Shown here piece by piece: positions 27,311 to 35,632 of a stretch of 64,000 nt of DNA; the first letter of the stretch is position 1; every line of letters begins with the position of its first letter. Position numbers and translations under genes: made by a program. This DNA comes from an uncultured Paracoccaceae bacterium (GTDB lineage Bacteria; Pseudomonadota; Alphaproteobacteria; Rhodobacterales; Rhodobacteraceae). The stretch is from contig CANLEQ010000007.1 of NCBI GenBank assembly GCA_947489705.1, forward strand, positions 29,937 through 93,936, in the 5' to 3' direction. The notes under the pieces were generated by a model. The model was given only the letters and a program-made list of their open reading frames with translations. It ran no database searches and had not been told where the DNA came from.

Positions 27311-27412
27311 AGCCCGTCTGCGTGGCGTTGTGCGCCTGCGCGCGGCGCCTGCGCCCTGCCAACAGGCCTTCCGGCGCTATATAAAAGTTCAAAGCACCGA
27401 AGGAGATTCCCA

Positions 27413-28387
27413 ATGGGCAAATTGATCGACGGCGTCTGGAAGGACGTCTGGTACGACACCGAAAGCACCGGGGGCGCGTTCCAGCGGTCGACCTCGAACT
27501 ACCGCAACTGGATCACCCCCGACGGAAGCCCCGGCCCCTCGGGCGAAGGCGGCTTCGAGGCGGCGGCGCACCGCTATCACCTCTACGTGTCCTATGCGTG
27601 CCCCTGGGCGAACCGCGCGCTGTTCTTTCGCAAGCTGAAGGGGCTCGAGGACATCATCGACATCTCGGTCGTGCATCCCGACATGCTCGGCGATGGCTGG
27701 ACCTTCGGGACCGATTTCGAAGGTGCGACCGGCGACAAGGTCTATGGCCTGCCCTTCGCGCGCGACATCTATCTGCGCGCCGATCCCAAGACGACGGGGC
27801 GCGTCACCGTACCGATCCTCTGGGACCTCGAACGCGAGACGATCGTGTCGAACGAATCGGCCGAGATCATCCGCATGTTCAACTCGGCCTTCGACGGCAT
27901 CACGGGCAATACCGACGATTACTGGCCCGAGGAATTGCGCGACGATATCGACCCGATCAACGACCGGATCTACGATACGGTCAATAACGGCGTCTACAAG
28001 GCCGGCTTCGCCACCACCCAGGAGGCTTACGAGGCGGCGGTCTTTCCGCTCTTCGATAGCCTCGACTGGATCGAATCGCTGCTGTCGGAGAACCGCTACC
28101 TTCTGGGCGACCGCATCACCGAGGCCGATTGGCGGCTTTTCTCGACGCTGGTCCGGTTCGATCTGGTCTATCACCTGCACTTCAAGTGCAACCGCAACCG
28201 GATCATCGATTATCCCAATCTCTGGGCCTATACGCGCGAACTCTATCAATGGCCGGGGATCGCGGAGACGGTCCATTTCGACCATATCGTGCGCCATTAC
28301 CATTACAGCCACGACACCATCAATCCGAACCGGATCATCCCGATCAATCCCGATCTCGACTGGATGGCGCCGCACGGCCGCGGCTGA
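27413..28387 (+). CDS. Glutathionyl-hydroquinone reductase (GST Xi class, YqjG/EcM4 family)
   Basis: Reduces glutathionyl-hydroquinones with glutathione, a detoxification step for quinones. ATG at 27413 follows AAGGAG and gives 324 aa, the family norm; the upstream frame from 27305 is promoter sequence. Catalytic Cys63 is in YVSYACPWANRAL, preceded by the thioredoxin-fold start; the C-terminal helical GST domain includes NNGVYKAGFATTQEAYE and ITEADWRLFSTLVRFD. It is divergent from the cobalamin operon and convergent with urtE. Confidence 0.93.
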   Translation: MGKLIDGVWKDVWYDTESTGGAFQRSTSNYRNWITPDGSPGPSGEGGFEAAAHRYHLYVSYACPWANRALFFRKLKGLEDIIDISVVHPDMLGDGWTFGTDFEGATGDKVYGLPFARDIYLRADPKTTGRVTVPILWDLERETIVSNESAEIIRMFNSAFDGITGNTDDYWPEELRDDIDPINDRIYDTVNNGVYKAGFATTQEAYEAAVFPLFDSLDWIESLLSENRYLLGDRITEADWRLFSTLVRFDLVYHLHFKCNRNRIIDYPNLWAYTRELYQWPGIAETVHFDHIVRHYHYSHDTINPNRIIPINPDLDWMAPHGRG

Positions 28388-28396
28388 TCCGGCCCG

Positions 28397-28427
28397 GCGC
28401 GGGCGGCACCGCACCCGTCGCCCGCGC
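28397..28427. terminator. Hairpin between convergent genes (possible bidirectional terminator)
   Basis: GCGCGGGC (28397-28404) and GCCCGCGC (28420-28427) form a perfect 8-bp stem in the 40-nt space between the reductase and urtE stops. No clear T-run on either strand, so termination strength is uncertain. Confidence 0.4.
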
Positions 28428-29123
28428 TCAGACCGACATCAGCCGCATGATGTCGTCGCGCGCGGCATCCTCCTTGCGTCCGTCATGGATTACGCGGCCA
28501 CGGTCGAGCACCGTGATCCGGTCGGCGAGGTCCCAGGCGAAGGCGAAGTACTGCTCGACCAGAAGGATGGCGAGCTTCTTCTCGTCTCGCAGATAGGCGA
28601 TGACCCGGCCGATCTGCTGGATGATGTTGGGCTGGATGCCTTCCGTCGGCTCGTCGAGCAGCAGGAGCTTCGGCCGCGTGACCATGGCCCGCGCGATGGC
28701 AAGCTGCTGCTGCTGCCCGCCGGAGAGATCGCCGCCCCGCCGCCGCTCCATCTCGCGCAGCACGGGAAAGAGCTCGTATATCTCGTCGGGCACGTGCCGC
28801 TCATCCCGCGCCAGGCAGGCATAGCCGGTCTCGAGATTCTCGCGGACGGTCAGAAGCGGAAAGATATCGCGGCCCTGCGGCACGTAACCGATGCCCCTCC
28901 GGGCAAGCGCGTGCGCCGACAGCGTGCCGATCCGCGCGCCCTCCAGATCCACCGTACCGCCCGAACGCGCATGCGTACCCGCGATCGCTTTGAACAGGCT
29001 GGTCTTGCCCACGCCGTTGGTGCCCATGACGCAGGTCACCTCTCCCGCCTGCGCCCCGACATCGACGCCGTACAGGATCTGGCTCTGACCGTAATGCAGT
29101 GTTAGGTCCCGGCATTCCAGCAT
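28428..29123 (-). CDS. urtE: Urea ABC transporter, ATP-binding protein UrtE
   Basis: Cytoplasmic ATPase of the high-affinity urea importer. 231 aa, LivF-like size. Walker A is GTNGVGKTS (near residue 34), the Q-loop is in VPQGRDIFP, the signature is LSGGQQQQLAIARA and Walker B is LLLLDEP. It is the fifth gene of urtABCDE and starts 1 nt after the urtD stop. Confidence 0.93.
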   Translation of the reverse strand: MLECRDLTLHYGQSQILYGVDVGAQAGEVTCVMGTNGVGKTSLFKAIAGTHARSGGTVDLEGARIGTLSAHALARRGIGYVPQGRDIFPLLTVRENLETGYACLARDERHVPDEIYELFPVLREMERRRGGDLSGGQQQQLAIARAMVTRPKLLLLDEPTEGIQPNIIQQIGRVIAYLRDEKKLAILLVEQYFAFAWDLADRITVLDRGRVIHDGRKEDAARDDIMRLMSV

Positions 29124-29124
29124 T

Positions 29125-29865
29125 CTAGCGCCCCAGATAGACGTCGATGACGCGTTGGTTGGCGGTCACGTGGTCGAGGCTTCCCTCGGCAAGGACCGAT
29201 CCCTCGTGCAGCACGGTGACCCGGCAATCGAGGCGGCGGACGAATTCCATGTCGTGCTCGACCACCACCACGGCGCGGGTACGGGCCGCTTCCTTCAGGA
29301 TGTCGGTCGTATGCGCGCGCTCGTCCGGCGTCATGCCGGCGGCCGGCTCGTCGACCAGCAGAAGGCGCGGCTCCTGTGCCAGGAGCATCCCGATCTCGAG
29401 CCACTGCTTCTGACCGTGCGACAGCTCGCCCGCGATGCGCGGCAGGTGCGTCTCCAGCCTGATCTCCCGCGCAAGCTCGGCCACGCGGGCCATATCCTCG
29501 CCATTGCGGCGATAGAACATGGCGGCCAGCGGTCCCCGCTGCGCCTTGAGCGCCATGACGAGGTTCTCCTCGACGCTCTGATCCTCGAACACGGTCGGCC
29601 GCTGGAACTTGCGGCCGATCCCCTCGCGGGCGATGCGCGCCTCGGACATTCTGGTGAGCGAGCGGCTCATCTCGCCCCAGAGGACCTGACCGCTGTCGGG
29701 GCGGGTCTTGCCGGTGACGATATCCATGAACGTCGTCTTGCCCGCCCCGTTCGGGCCGATCACGGCCCGCAGCTCGGCCGGGCCGATCGAGAACGAGAGG
29801 TGGTTGATCGCCTTGAACCCGTCGAAGGCGACCGAGACGTCCGAGACTTCCAGAAGCGCGCTCAT
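29125..29865 (-). CDS. urtD: Urea ABC transporter, ATP-binding protein UrtD
   Basis: Second ATPase of the urea importer, LivG-like. 246 aa from ATG at 29865, which overlaps the urtC stop as ATGA. Walker A GPNGAGKTT, FQRPTVFEDQSVEENL after the Q-loop, ELSHGQKQWLEIGMLL (Urt-type signature with SHGQ in place of SGGQ) and Walker B LLLVDEPAAGMT are visible. The SHGQKQWLEIGM form is typical of UrtD and separates it from amino-acid LivG. Confidence 0.94.
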   Translation of the reverse strand: MSALLEVSDVSVAFDGFKAINHLSFSIGPAELRAVIGPNGAGKTTFMDIVTGKTRPDSGQVLWGEMSRSLTRMSEARIAREGIGRKFQRPTVFEDQSVEENLVMALKAQRGPLAAMFYRRNGEDMARVAELAREIRLETHLPRIAGELSHGQKQWLEIGMLLAQEPRLLLVDEPAAGMTPDERAHTTDILKEAARTRAVVVVEHDMEFVRRLDCRVTVLHEGSVLAEGSLDHVTANQRVIDVYLGR

Positions 29866-31109
29866 CTTCCCTCCTCCGCCTCGCGCAGCGCACTTTGGTC
29901 GGGGCCAGCATCCGCGCCGTGCCGGTCGGGCACGCGGCGCTGCGTGATCAGGTCCACCAGCCCCGCCAGCCCCTTGGGCGCGAAGATCGTGATCAGCACG
30001 AAGCCAAGGCCCAGCAGCACCTGCCACCAATTCACCCACGAGATCGTGTAGCCAGGCAGGCGTATGTCGGGCGCGCCGCCCCCGGTGAACCAGTTCGACA
30101 CCAGGCTGACCGCCGCGGCCCCGAGCACCGCGCCCCAGATCCGCCCGCGCCCGCCGATCGCCACCCAGACCGCCAGATAGATCGACGCGATGGGGGCAAG
30201 CTCGGCCGGGTTGATGATGCCCGCCTGGGGGTAATAGAGCGCGCCCGCGATCCCCGCGATCACGGCCGTAAGGGTGAAGACGAAGAGCTTGTAGACCTCC
30301 ACCGGGTATCCCAGGAACCGCACCCGCGTCTCGTCATCGCGGATGCCGCGGATCACGCTGCCGAACTTGCCCGACACGATCCACGCGGCGAGCAGGTAGC
30401 CGAGCGCCAGCGCCAGCGCCGATCCCCAGAGGAACCACAACGAGATCCACGCCTGCGAGACGCCGCCCGCATGGGGGATGTTCTGAAGCCCCGACAGCCC
30501 GTTATTGCCGCGCAGCCCGCTTTCGTTCTGGAAGAGATAGAGCGCGAGGGCCAGCGTCATCGCCTGCGTGAGGATCGACAGGTAAACCCCCGTCACCCGG
30601 CTGCGGAAGGCGAGCCAGCCGAAGACCAGCGCCAGCAGCCCCGGCACCAGCACCACGAGGGCCAGCTGGATCGGCAGGCTGCCTGCGAAGCTCCAGACGA
30701 GCGGAAGCTCCGACGTGCCGACGACGCCGAAAATCTGGCCCGCGATCGCGTCCGAAATCTCCTGCGGCGTGGGCGGCAGGGCGGCCCCGGCAAGCGACGG
30801 CTCAACGATGAGGCGCGTGCGCTCGTACATCAGCCACATGCCGATCATGTACCCGCCGAGCCCGAAGAAGGCGAAATGCCCCAGGCTCAGGATGCCGCAG
30901 AACCCCCAGACGAGGTCCATCGCGATCGCCACGAGACAGAGGCAGAGCGTCTGGCCGAGGATCTTGGTGAACGAGGTCGAGAGCGCCCCCGTCCCCATCG
31001 CTTCCGACATCAGCGTGGCGGCCAGGGTGAACACGCCGAGGCAGGCCAGGAAGATCAGCACGTGCGGGTTGCGCGCGAAAAAGCTGCGCTCGCGGAAGCC
31101 CTGTGCCAT
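29862..31109 (-). CDS. urtC: Urea ABC transporter permease UrtC
   Basis: Inner-membrane permease, LivM family, 415 aa from ATG at 31109 (its A is shared with the urtB stop). About ten hydrophobic segments; WGFCGILSLGHFAFFGLGGY is the branched-chain permease signature. A loop insertion of around 40 residues follows the third or fourth helix, as in other UrtC proteins. The frame upstream runs over urtB and is a shadow. Confidence 0.94.
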   Translation of the reverse strand: MAQGFRERSFFARNPHVLIFLACLGVFTLAATLMSEAMGTGALSTSFTKILGQTLCLCLVAIAMDLVWGFCGILSLGHFAFFGLGGYMIGMWLMYERTRLIVEPSLAGAALPPTPQEISDAIAGQIFGVVGTSELPLVWSFAGSLPIQLALVVLVPGLLALVFGWLAFRSRVTGVYLSILTQAMTLALALYLFQNESGLRGNNGLSGLQNIPHAGGVSQAWISLWFLWGSALALALGYLLAAWIVSGKFGSVIRGIRDDETRVRFLGYPVEVYKLFVFTLTAVIAGIAGALYYPQAGIINPAELAPIASIYLAVWVAIGGRGRIWGAVLGAAAVSLVSNWFTGGGAPDIRLPGYTISWVNWWQVLLGLGFVLITIFAPKGLAGLVDLITQRRVPDRHGADAGPDQSALREAEEGR

Positions 31110-33070
31110 CACGCCTCCGCCGCACGGCCGCGCAGCGCGACGATGCCCCTCGGCCGGAACTGGATGAAGAGGATCACGAAGAGGATCATGTAGGTCTGCG
31201 CGGCCAGCGTGTTCGACGGATTGGCCGATTCGATGCCCTTCTGCAGCAGGCCGATCAGCGTGGCCCCCGCGAGCGTCCCCCAGATATTCCCCACGCCGCC
31301 CACGACGACGGTCATGAAGCTCTGCACGATGTAATTCTGCCCCAGCTCGGAGGTGACCTGCGCGAAAAGGCCGATGGCCACGCCCGCGATCCCCGCGATC
31401 CCCGAGCCCAGCCCGAAGGTCAGCATGTTGATCCGGTCGGGATTGATTCCCATCGAGGCCGCCATGCGCGGATTCTGCGTCACCGCCCGTACCTCGAGCC
31501 CCAGCCGCGTGCGGTTCAGGATGAAGAGCAGCAGGCCGAGGAACACCAGCGCCAGCCCGAAGATCGCGATCCGGATAAAGCTGATCGACACGATGTCGTT
31601 CACCACCCACGACCCCGCCAGCCAGTCGGGCGCGGTCAGCGGCTTGGCCTGACTGCCGAACACGTTCTTGACGATCTGCTGGATCGCGATGGAGATCCCG
31701 AAGGTCGCCAGCAAAGTCTCCAGCGGCCGGTGATAGAGATGCCGGATCACCAGCCGTTCGAGCGCCACGCCCGCGGCGAAAGCCACCACGAAGGCCAGCG
31801 GCAGCGCCACGACGATCGAGATCGTGTAGTTCGGCACGACCAGCTGCACGAGCCAGCCCGTGAACGCGCCGAGCATGATGAACTCGCCATGCGCCATATT
31901 GATGACGCCCATCACCCCGAAGGTGATGGCGAGCCCGATTGCGGCGAGGAAATAGATCGAGGCGAGGCTCAGCGCATCGAGTCCGAGATCGAGCCATTGA
32001 TGCAGCCGCAAGGTCAGCTCGATGCTCTCCATCGTCGCGGCCGCCGCGTCCGTCACCTCCGCCGAGGGCTCGATATGGATGTCGCGGAAGGCGTAGCCGC
32101 CCATCAGGTCCGCGCGGTCCTCCTCCAGCGTGGTGGGCGGCACCGCCCCCGCCTGGGCCAGCGTCGCATAGGCGCGGTCGCGCATCTCCTGGTCGTCGAG
32201 TTCGGCCACGGGGATGCCGCCGACCTCTCCGTCCTCGATATTGGCGACGAGTGCGGCGCGCCGCGCCTCGCGGTCGATCCGCTCGGGCGCAAGCCCCGCC
32301 GAGACCAGCATCTGGTAGGCCTCCGCCTCGGGAAGCGCATCCGTGCCCGGCTCGAGCTCCCGCGCCACGTTGCCCTCGGCCGGCGCATCCTCGGGGGCGA
32401 CTGTCCGGCGCGTCGCCAGAACGGGGGTCAGTGCGGCGCGGACCTCGCGGGCGATATCGCCCCGAAAGCCTTCGATCGCCGCCACGCGCTCGGCATCACT
32501 CTGCCCGAACTGAACGGTCAGAAGCCGTTCCAGCCGCTCCATGCGGGCGCGCAAAGCGGGATCCGGCTCGTCGAGAATGACGGTCCGAAGCAGGTCCAGA
32601 TGCTCCGGCTCGGGGCTTCGCGCGACCGCGTCGAGGGCGCGGGCGCGCTGCGCCGCATTCTCGTCCTGCAGGCGAAACTGCACCATCGCCGCCTGGATCA
32701 GGCCGCGAATGCCGGCATTGGGGCGCATCTCCTCGTAACCGTCATCGGGGCCTTCGCCGATCACTTCTCCGGTGGCGATGTCGATCACCCGCAGCCCGTC
32801 GTCGGTCTCCTCGCCGAAGACGAAGACGCCGTCCGCCTCGCGCAGGTAGAGTTCCCGCTCCTGCCAGCGCCGCATGACCTCGGGGGCCCGGTCGAGGCCG
32901 CTCTCGCGAAGCGCGTCGATCGCGGGTCCGATCGTCCGGCGCGAGCTCGCTTCGATGAGCGCGCGGTTCTCCTGCAGGATGCTCTGGATGTCCGCGCTCT
33001 CCTGCGCAGGTGCCATGGTCGCGGCGCACACCAGGACGAGCGCCAGGAGCCGGCGCATGAGGATGGTCAT
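31109..33070 (-). CDS. urtB: Urea ABC transporter permease UrtB with long periplasmic N-terminal domain
   Basis: 653 aa. Starts with a signal peptide (cut near APAQ), then about 320 residues of soluble helical sequence of the kind found only in proteobacterial UrtB, then the LivH-like permease (about residues 345-653) with ITFGVMGVINMAHGEFIMLG. The start ATG at 33070 is chosen over a TTG at 33091 and an ATG at 33058 on the fit to a signal peptide. The extra domain probably faces the periplasm; its role is unknown. It is separated from urtA by 55 nt that hold a hairpin. Confidence 0.92.
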   Translation of the reverse strand: MTILMRRLLALVLVCAATMAPAQESADIQSILQENRALIEASSRRTIGPAIDALRESGLDRAPEVMRRWQERELYLREADGVFVFGEETDDGLRVIDIATGEVIGEGPDDGYEEMRPNAGIRGLIQAAMVQFRLQDENAAQRARALDAVARSPEPEHLDLLRTVILDEPDPALRARMERLERLLTVQFGQSDAERVAAIEGFRGDIAREVRAALTPVLATRRTVAPEDAPAEGNVARELEPGTDALPEAEAYQMLVSAGLAPERIDREARRAALVANIEDGEVGGIPVAELDDQEMRDRAYATLAQAGAVPPTTLEEDRADLMGGYAFRDIHIEPSAEVTDAAAATMESIELTLRLHQWLDLGLDALSLASIYFLAAIGLAITFGVMGVINMAHGEFIMLGAFTGWLVQLVVPNYTISIVVALPLAFVVAFAAGVALERLVIRHLYHRPLETLLATFGISIAIQQIVKNVFGSQAKPLTAPDWLAGSWVVNDIVSISFIRIAIFGLALVFLGLLLFILNRTRLGLEVRAVTQNPRMAASMGINPDRINMLTFGLGSGIAGIAGVAIGLFAQVTSELGQNYIVQSFMTVVVGGVGNIWGTLAGATLIGLLQKGIESANPSNTLAAQTYMILFVILFIQFRPRGIVALRGRAAEA

Positions 33071-33095
33071 CTGTCGGAAACCCCGGTGCAAAGGA

Positions 33096-33113
33096 GCGGG
33101 ACCGCGATCCCGC
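33096..33113 (-). other. Intercistronic hairpin between urtA and urtB
   Basis: GCGGGA (33096-33101) and TCCCGC (33108-33113) around a 6-base loop. Structures at this place often protect the binding-protein message and let it accumulate above the permease message. Confidence 0.5.
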
Positions 33114-33125
33114 CCCTGCCATTGG

Positions 33126-34412
33126 TCAGTAATTCGACTGGATCTGCACGCAGGTCTCGGTCTCGGTATTGTACATGCCGCATTCGAGCTCCTGCCAATC
33201 CGAGGTCAAAACCTCTGATTCGGGCAGGAAATCCGTCCATGCATCGCCCGGCACCTCCTCGGTCTGCTCGAGGATGTCGAACTGGCCGTCCTCGGTGATC
33301 TCGCCGATCAGCACCGGCTTTGACAGGTGATGGTTGGTGTTCATCACGGCCGTGCCGCCGGTGAGGTTGGGGAATTCCTGGCCCCACATTGCTTCGCGCA
33401 CGGCATCGACATCGGTGGTCCCGGCCTCCTCGACCGCGTTCACCCACATGTTGAAGCCGATATAATGCGCCTCCATCGGGTCGTTGGTGACGGCGTCATC
33501 GCCCATGCGGTCCTTCCACTGGGCGACCCATTCGTCGTTGATCTCGGTATCGGCCGACTGGAAATAGTTCCACGCCGCGAGGTGGCCGACGAGGTTCGAC
33601 GTGTCGAGGCCCGAAAGCTCCTCCTCGCCCACCGAGAAGGCGATGACGGGCAGGTCGAACGCGTCGACACCCTGTGCCGCGAGCTCGGTATAGAAGCCCA
33701 CGTTGGCGTCGCCGTTGATGGTCGAGATCACGCCGACCTGCTGGCCGGTGGCACCCATCGCCACCACGTCCGACACGATGGTGGACCAGTCCGAATGCCC
33801 GAAGGGGGTATAGTTGACGAAGATGTCCTCCTCCGCGATGCCGTTATCCTTGAGATAGGCTTCGAGGATGCGGTTCGTGGTGCGCGGATAGACGTAGTCG
33901 GTCCCCAGCAGCGCGAACCGCTCCACCCCGAGCTCGTTCATCATGTAATCGGCCGCCGGGATCGCCTGCTGGTTCGGCGCGGCGCCGGTATAGAACACGT
34001 TCTTCGAGCTTTCCTCGCCCTCGTACTGGACGGGATAGAACATCAGGCCGTTGAGCTCCTCGAGCACCGGCAGCACGGCCTTGCGGCTCGCGGAGGTCCA
34101 GGCGCCGAAGATCACGTCGACCTCGTCCTGGGTCAGCAGGTCGCGCGCCCGCGCGGCGAAGGTCGGCCAGTCCGAGGCGGGGTCCACCACCACGGCCTCG
34201 ATCTCGCAGCCGAGAAGCCCTCCGGCCTCGTTCTGCTGCTCGATCAGCATCTCCATCGTGTCCTTCAGCGTCGTCTCCGAGATCGCCATCGTCCCGCTGA
34301 GCGAATGCAGCACGCCAACCTTGACCGGGCAATCCGCCCCCTCATCCTGCGCCATCGCGCCGGATGCGAGGCCGATGGCCAGGGCGGTGGTGGAAACGGC
34401 AAGTGCTTTCAT
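33126..34412 (-). CDS. urtA: Urea ABC transporter substrate-binding protein UrtA
   Basis: Periplasmic receptor of the urea importer. 428 aa from ATG at 34412 with GGAGGA eight bases upstream. Signal peptide residues 1-22 (cut after AMA). Family-typical segments are VGVLHSLSGTMAISETTLKD, NGLMFYPVQYEGEESS and GTDYVYPRTTNRILEAYL. First gene of urtABCDE. No urease or NtrBC genes lie in the window. The frame upstream to 34751 is promoter sequence. Confidence 0.95.
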   Translation of the reverse strand: MKALAVSTTALAIGLASGAMAQDEGADCPVKVGVLHSLSGTMAISETTLKDTMEMLIEQQNEAGGLLGCEIEAVVVDPASDWPTFAARARDLLTQDEVDVIFGAWTSASRKAVLPVLEELNGLMFYPVQYEGEESSKNVFYTGAAPNQQAIPAADYMMNELGVERFALLGTDYVYPRTTNRILEAYLKDNGIAEEDIFVNYTPFGHSDWSTIVSDVVAMGATGQQVGVISTINGDANVGFYTELAAQGVDAFDLPVIAFSVGEEELSGLDTSNLVGHLAAWNYFQSADTEINDEWVAQWKDRMGDDAVTNDPMEAHYIGFNMWVNAVEEAGTTDVDAVREAMWGQEFPNLTGGTAVMNTNHHLSKPVLIGEITEDGQFDILEQTEEVPGDAWTDFLPESEVLTSDWQELECGMYNTETETCVQIQSNY

Positions 34413-34816
34413 CGTGATCGTCCTCCAGATCGGGGCCGCGCATCTCGGGGCCATCGAAAATTCCGCGCCGGTATGCGTAGTGGAACAATGTCCCCCCGCT
34501 CCGGCCACGGCATCTCTTCGGCAGCGCGTTTGCCGAGTAAAGGCATCGGTCCGGCCCGTCCCGACGCGTCGCAGCCATATGACCAATTTTTGTGCATATC
34601 TGGCGCTTGCGCGGCAAAAACGAACTTTTCCGGTTCGGCATCGCCCCCGCGCCGCATGAACGTGGCGTCCAAGGGCGGTACCTCCACCCACGTGGTCGCT
34701 CAATTTATGGGCGTATCGGAACCTTTCCCGACTCCTCGATGAATATTTCAACTGCCGCGCTTGAAGATGTTCAAACGGCGGTCTTAGACTTTCACCACGG
34801 CTTCACAGGTATGCGC
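34413..34816. promoter_or_regulatory. Divergent urtA / GntR-regulator intergenic region
   Basis: 404 nt, distinctly richer in A/T than the genes around it. Leftward, GG-N10-GC spacing compatible with a sigma-54 promoter occurs at 34571-34584 (TTGG then GC), a weak match to the full consensus. Rightward, TTGAAG (34761-34766) and TTAGAC (34784-34789) are 17 bases apart. The pentamers TTCAA (34747), TTGAA (34761) and TTCAA (34770) form overlapping inverted repeats over that promoter and may be an operator. The reading frame that crosses 34739-34816 has AT-rich third positions and is judged non-coding. Confidence 0.4.
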
Positions 34817-35629
34817 ATGTTCGATCCGACCTCCCCGTTCACCTCGCAGCGCGATCCGCTTCAGCCGTCGCGAAAGGGCAGCTTTGCCGAGGAGAGGCTC
34901 AGATCCGCGGTGCTGTTTTGCGAATTGATGCCGGGCACCGTCGCGACCGAGGCCGAGATCGGCGAAAGGTTCGGCATCGGACGTGCCGGGATACGGGTGG
35001 CGCTGGCACGACTGTCGGCGCTGGGTCTGGTGCATCCGATCCCGCGCGCAGGCTGGAAAGTGCTGCCGGTGAGCGGCGCGCTGATCGGCGACGTGATCGC
35101 CGCGCGCAGGCTGGGCGAGCCCGGCCTCGCCGATGCGCGCCCCGGTGCCGACGCCCTCTCGCGGATGACGGAGCTCGCCGAGATGATCGCCGTTCTGGGC
35201 GACCGGCACGACCCCGCCACGCTCGTCACCCGGCGAAACTACGAGCGCGAAATCCTCGATACGCTGGCGGGCGCGACCAACGCGCCGGTCGCGCATTTCC
35301 TCACCGGCCTCTGGGATCACTCCGACAGGATCGTGCGGTTCCTCGAGCCGCTCGGCGCCGCCGCGCTGCGCCCGACGGATGCGGGCGCGCTGGTCGCCGC
35401 CGTGACGCAGGGCGACGCGGAGGCGGTGACCGCGCTGCGCCTGGCCGACGTCGACGCTTTCCGGTCCTTCGCGATGGCGGGCCTGCTGCGCGACCGCACC
35501 GAACTCGGCGTCGGATCCGACGCCGCGACCACCCGGAACGACAATGGCCGCCAAAGGCCGGAGACGGGTGCCACCACCCCCAGCCCGGCGAACCGGGACG
35601 CGCGGGGCAAAGCCCAACGGAGGAGTTGA
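34817..35629 (+). CDS. GntR-family transcriptional regulator with FCD-like domain
   Basis: 270 aa from ATG at 34817, placed an ideal distance after ACAGG; ATGs at 34811 and 34739 are alternatives. The winged helix at about residues 20-85 contains ATEAEIGERFGIGRAGIRVALARLSALGLV. The helical C-terminal domain resembles FCD, but the His residues that normally bind metal are not where expected (for instance NYEREILDTLAGATN and LRLADVDAFRSF), so ligand binding may be unusual. The last 35 residues are low in complexity. It directly precedes the two peptide-binding genes (3 nt) and is their likely regulator. Confidence 0.82.
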   Translation: MFDPTSPFTSQRDPLQPSRKGSFAEERLRSAVLFCELMPGTVATEAEIGERFGIGRAGIRVALARLSALGLVHPIPRAGWKVLPVSGALIGDVIAARRLGEPGLADARPGADALSRMTELAEMIAVLGDRHDPATLVTRRNYEREILDTLAGATNAPVAHFLTGLWDHSDRIVRFLEPLGAAALRPTDAGALVAAVTQGDAEAVTALRLADVDAFRSFAMAGLLRDRTELGVGSDAATTRNDNGRQRPETGATTPSPANRDARGKAQRRS

Positions 35630-35632
35630 ACA

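Noticed and set aside
27143..27412. Possible cobalamin riboswitch upstream of the cobalamin operon
   Set aside because: I looked for the B12-box and the conserved core in the leftward leader and found only a short GC hairpin and a promoter-like pair; the conserved elements are absent.
34592..34816. 75-codon N-terminal extension of the GntR regulator
   Set aside because: Third positions become AT-rich, there is no ribosome site, and promoter-like and operator-like elements lie within it.
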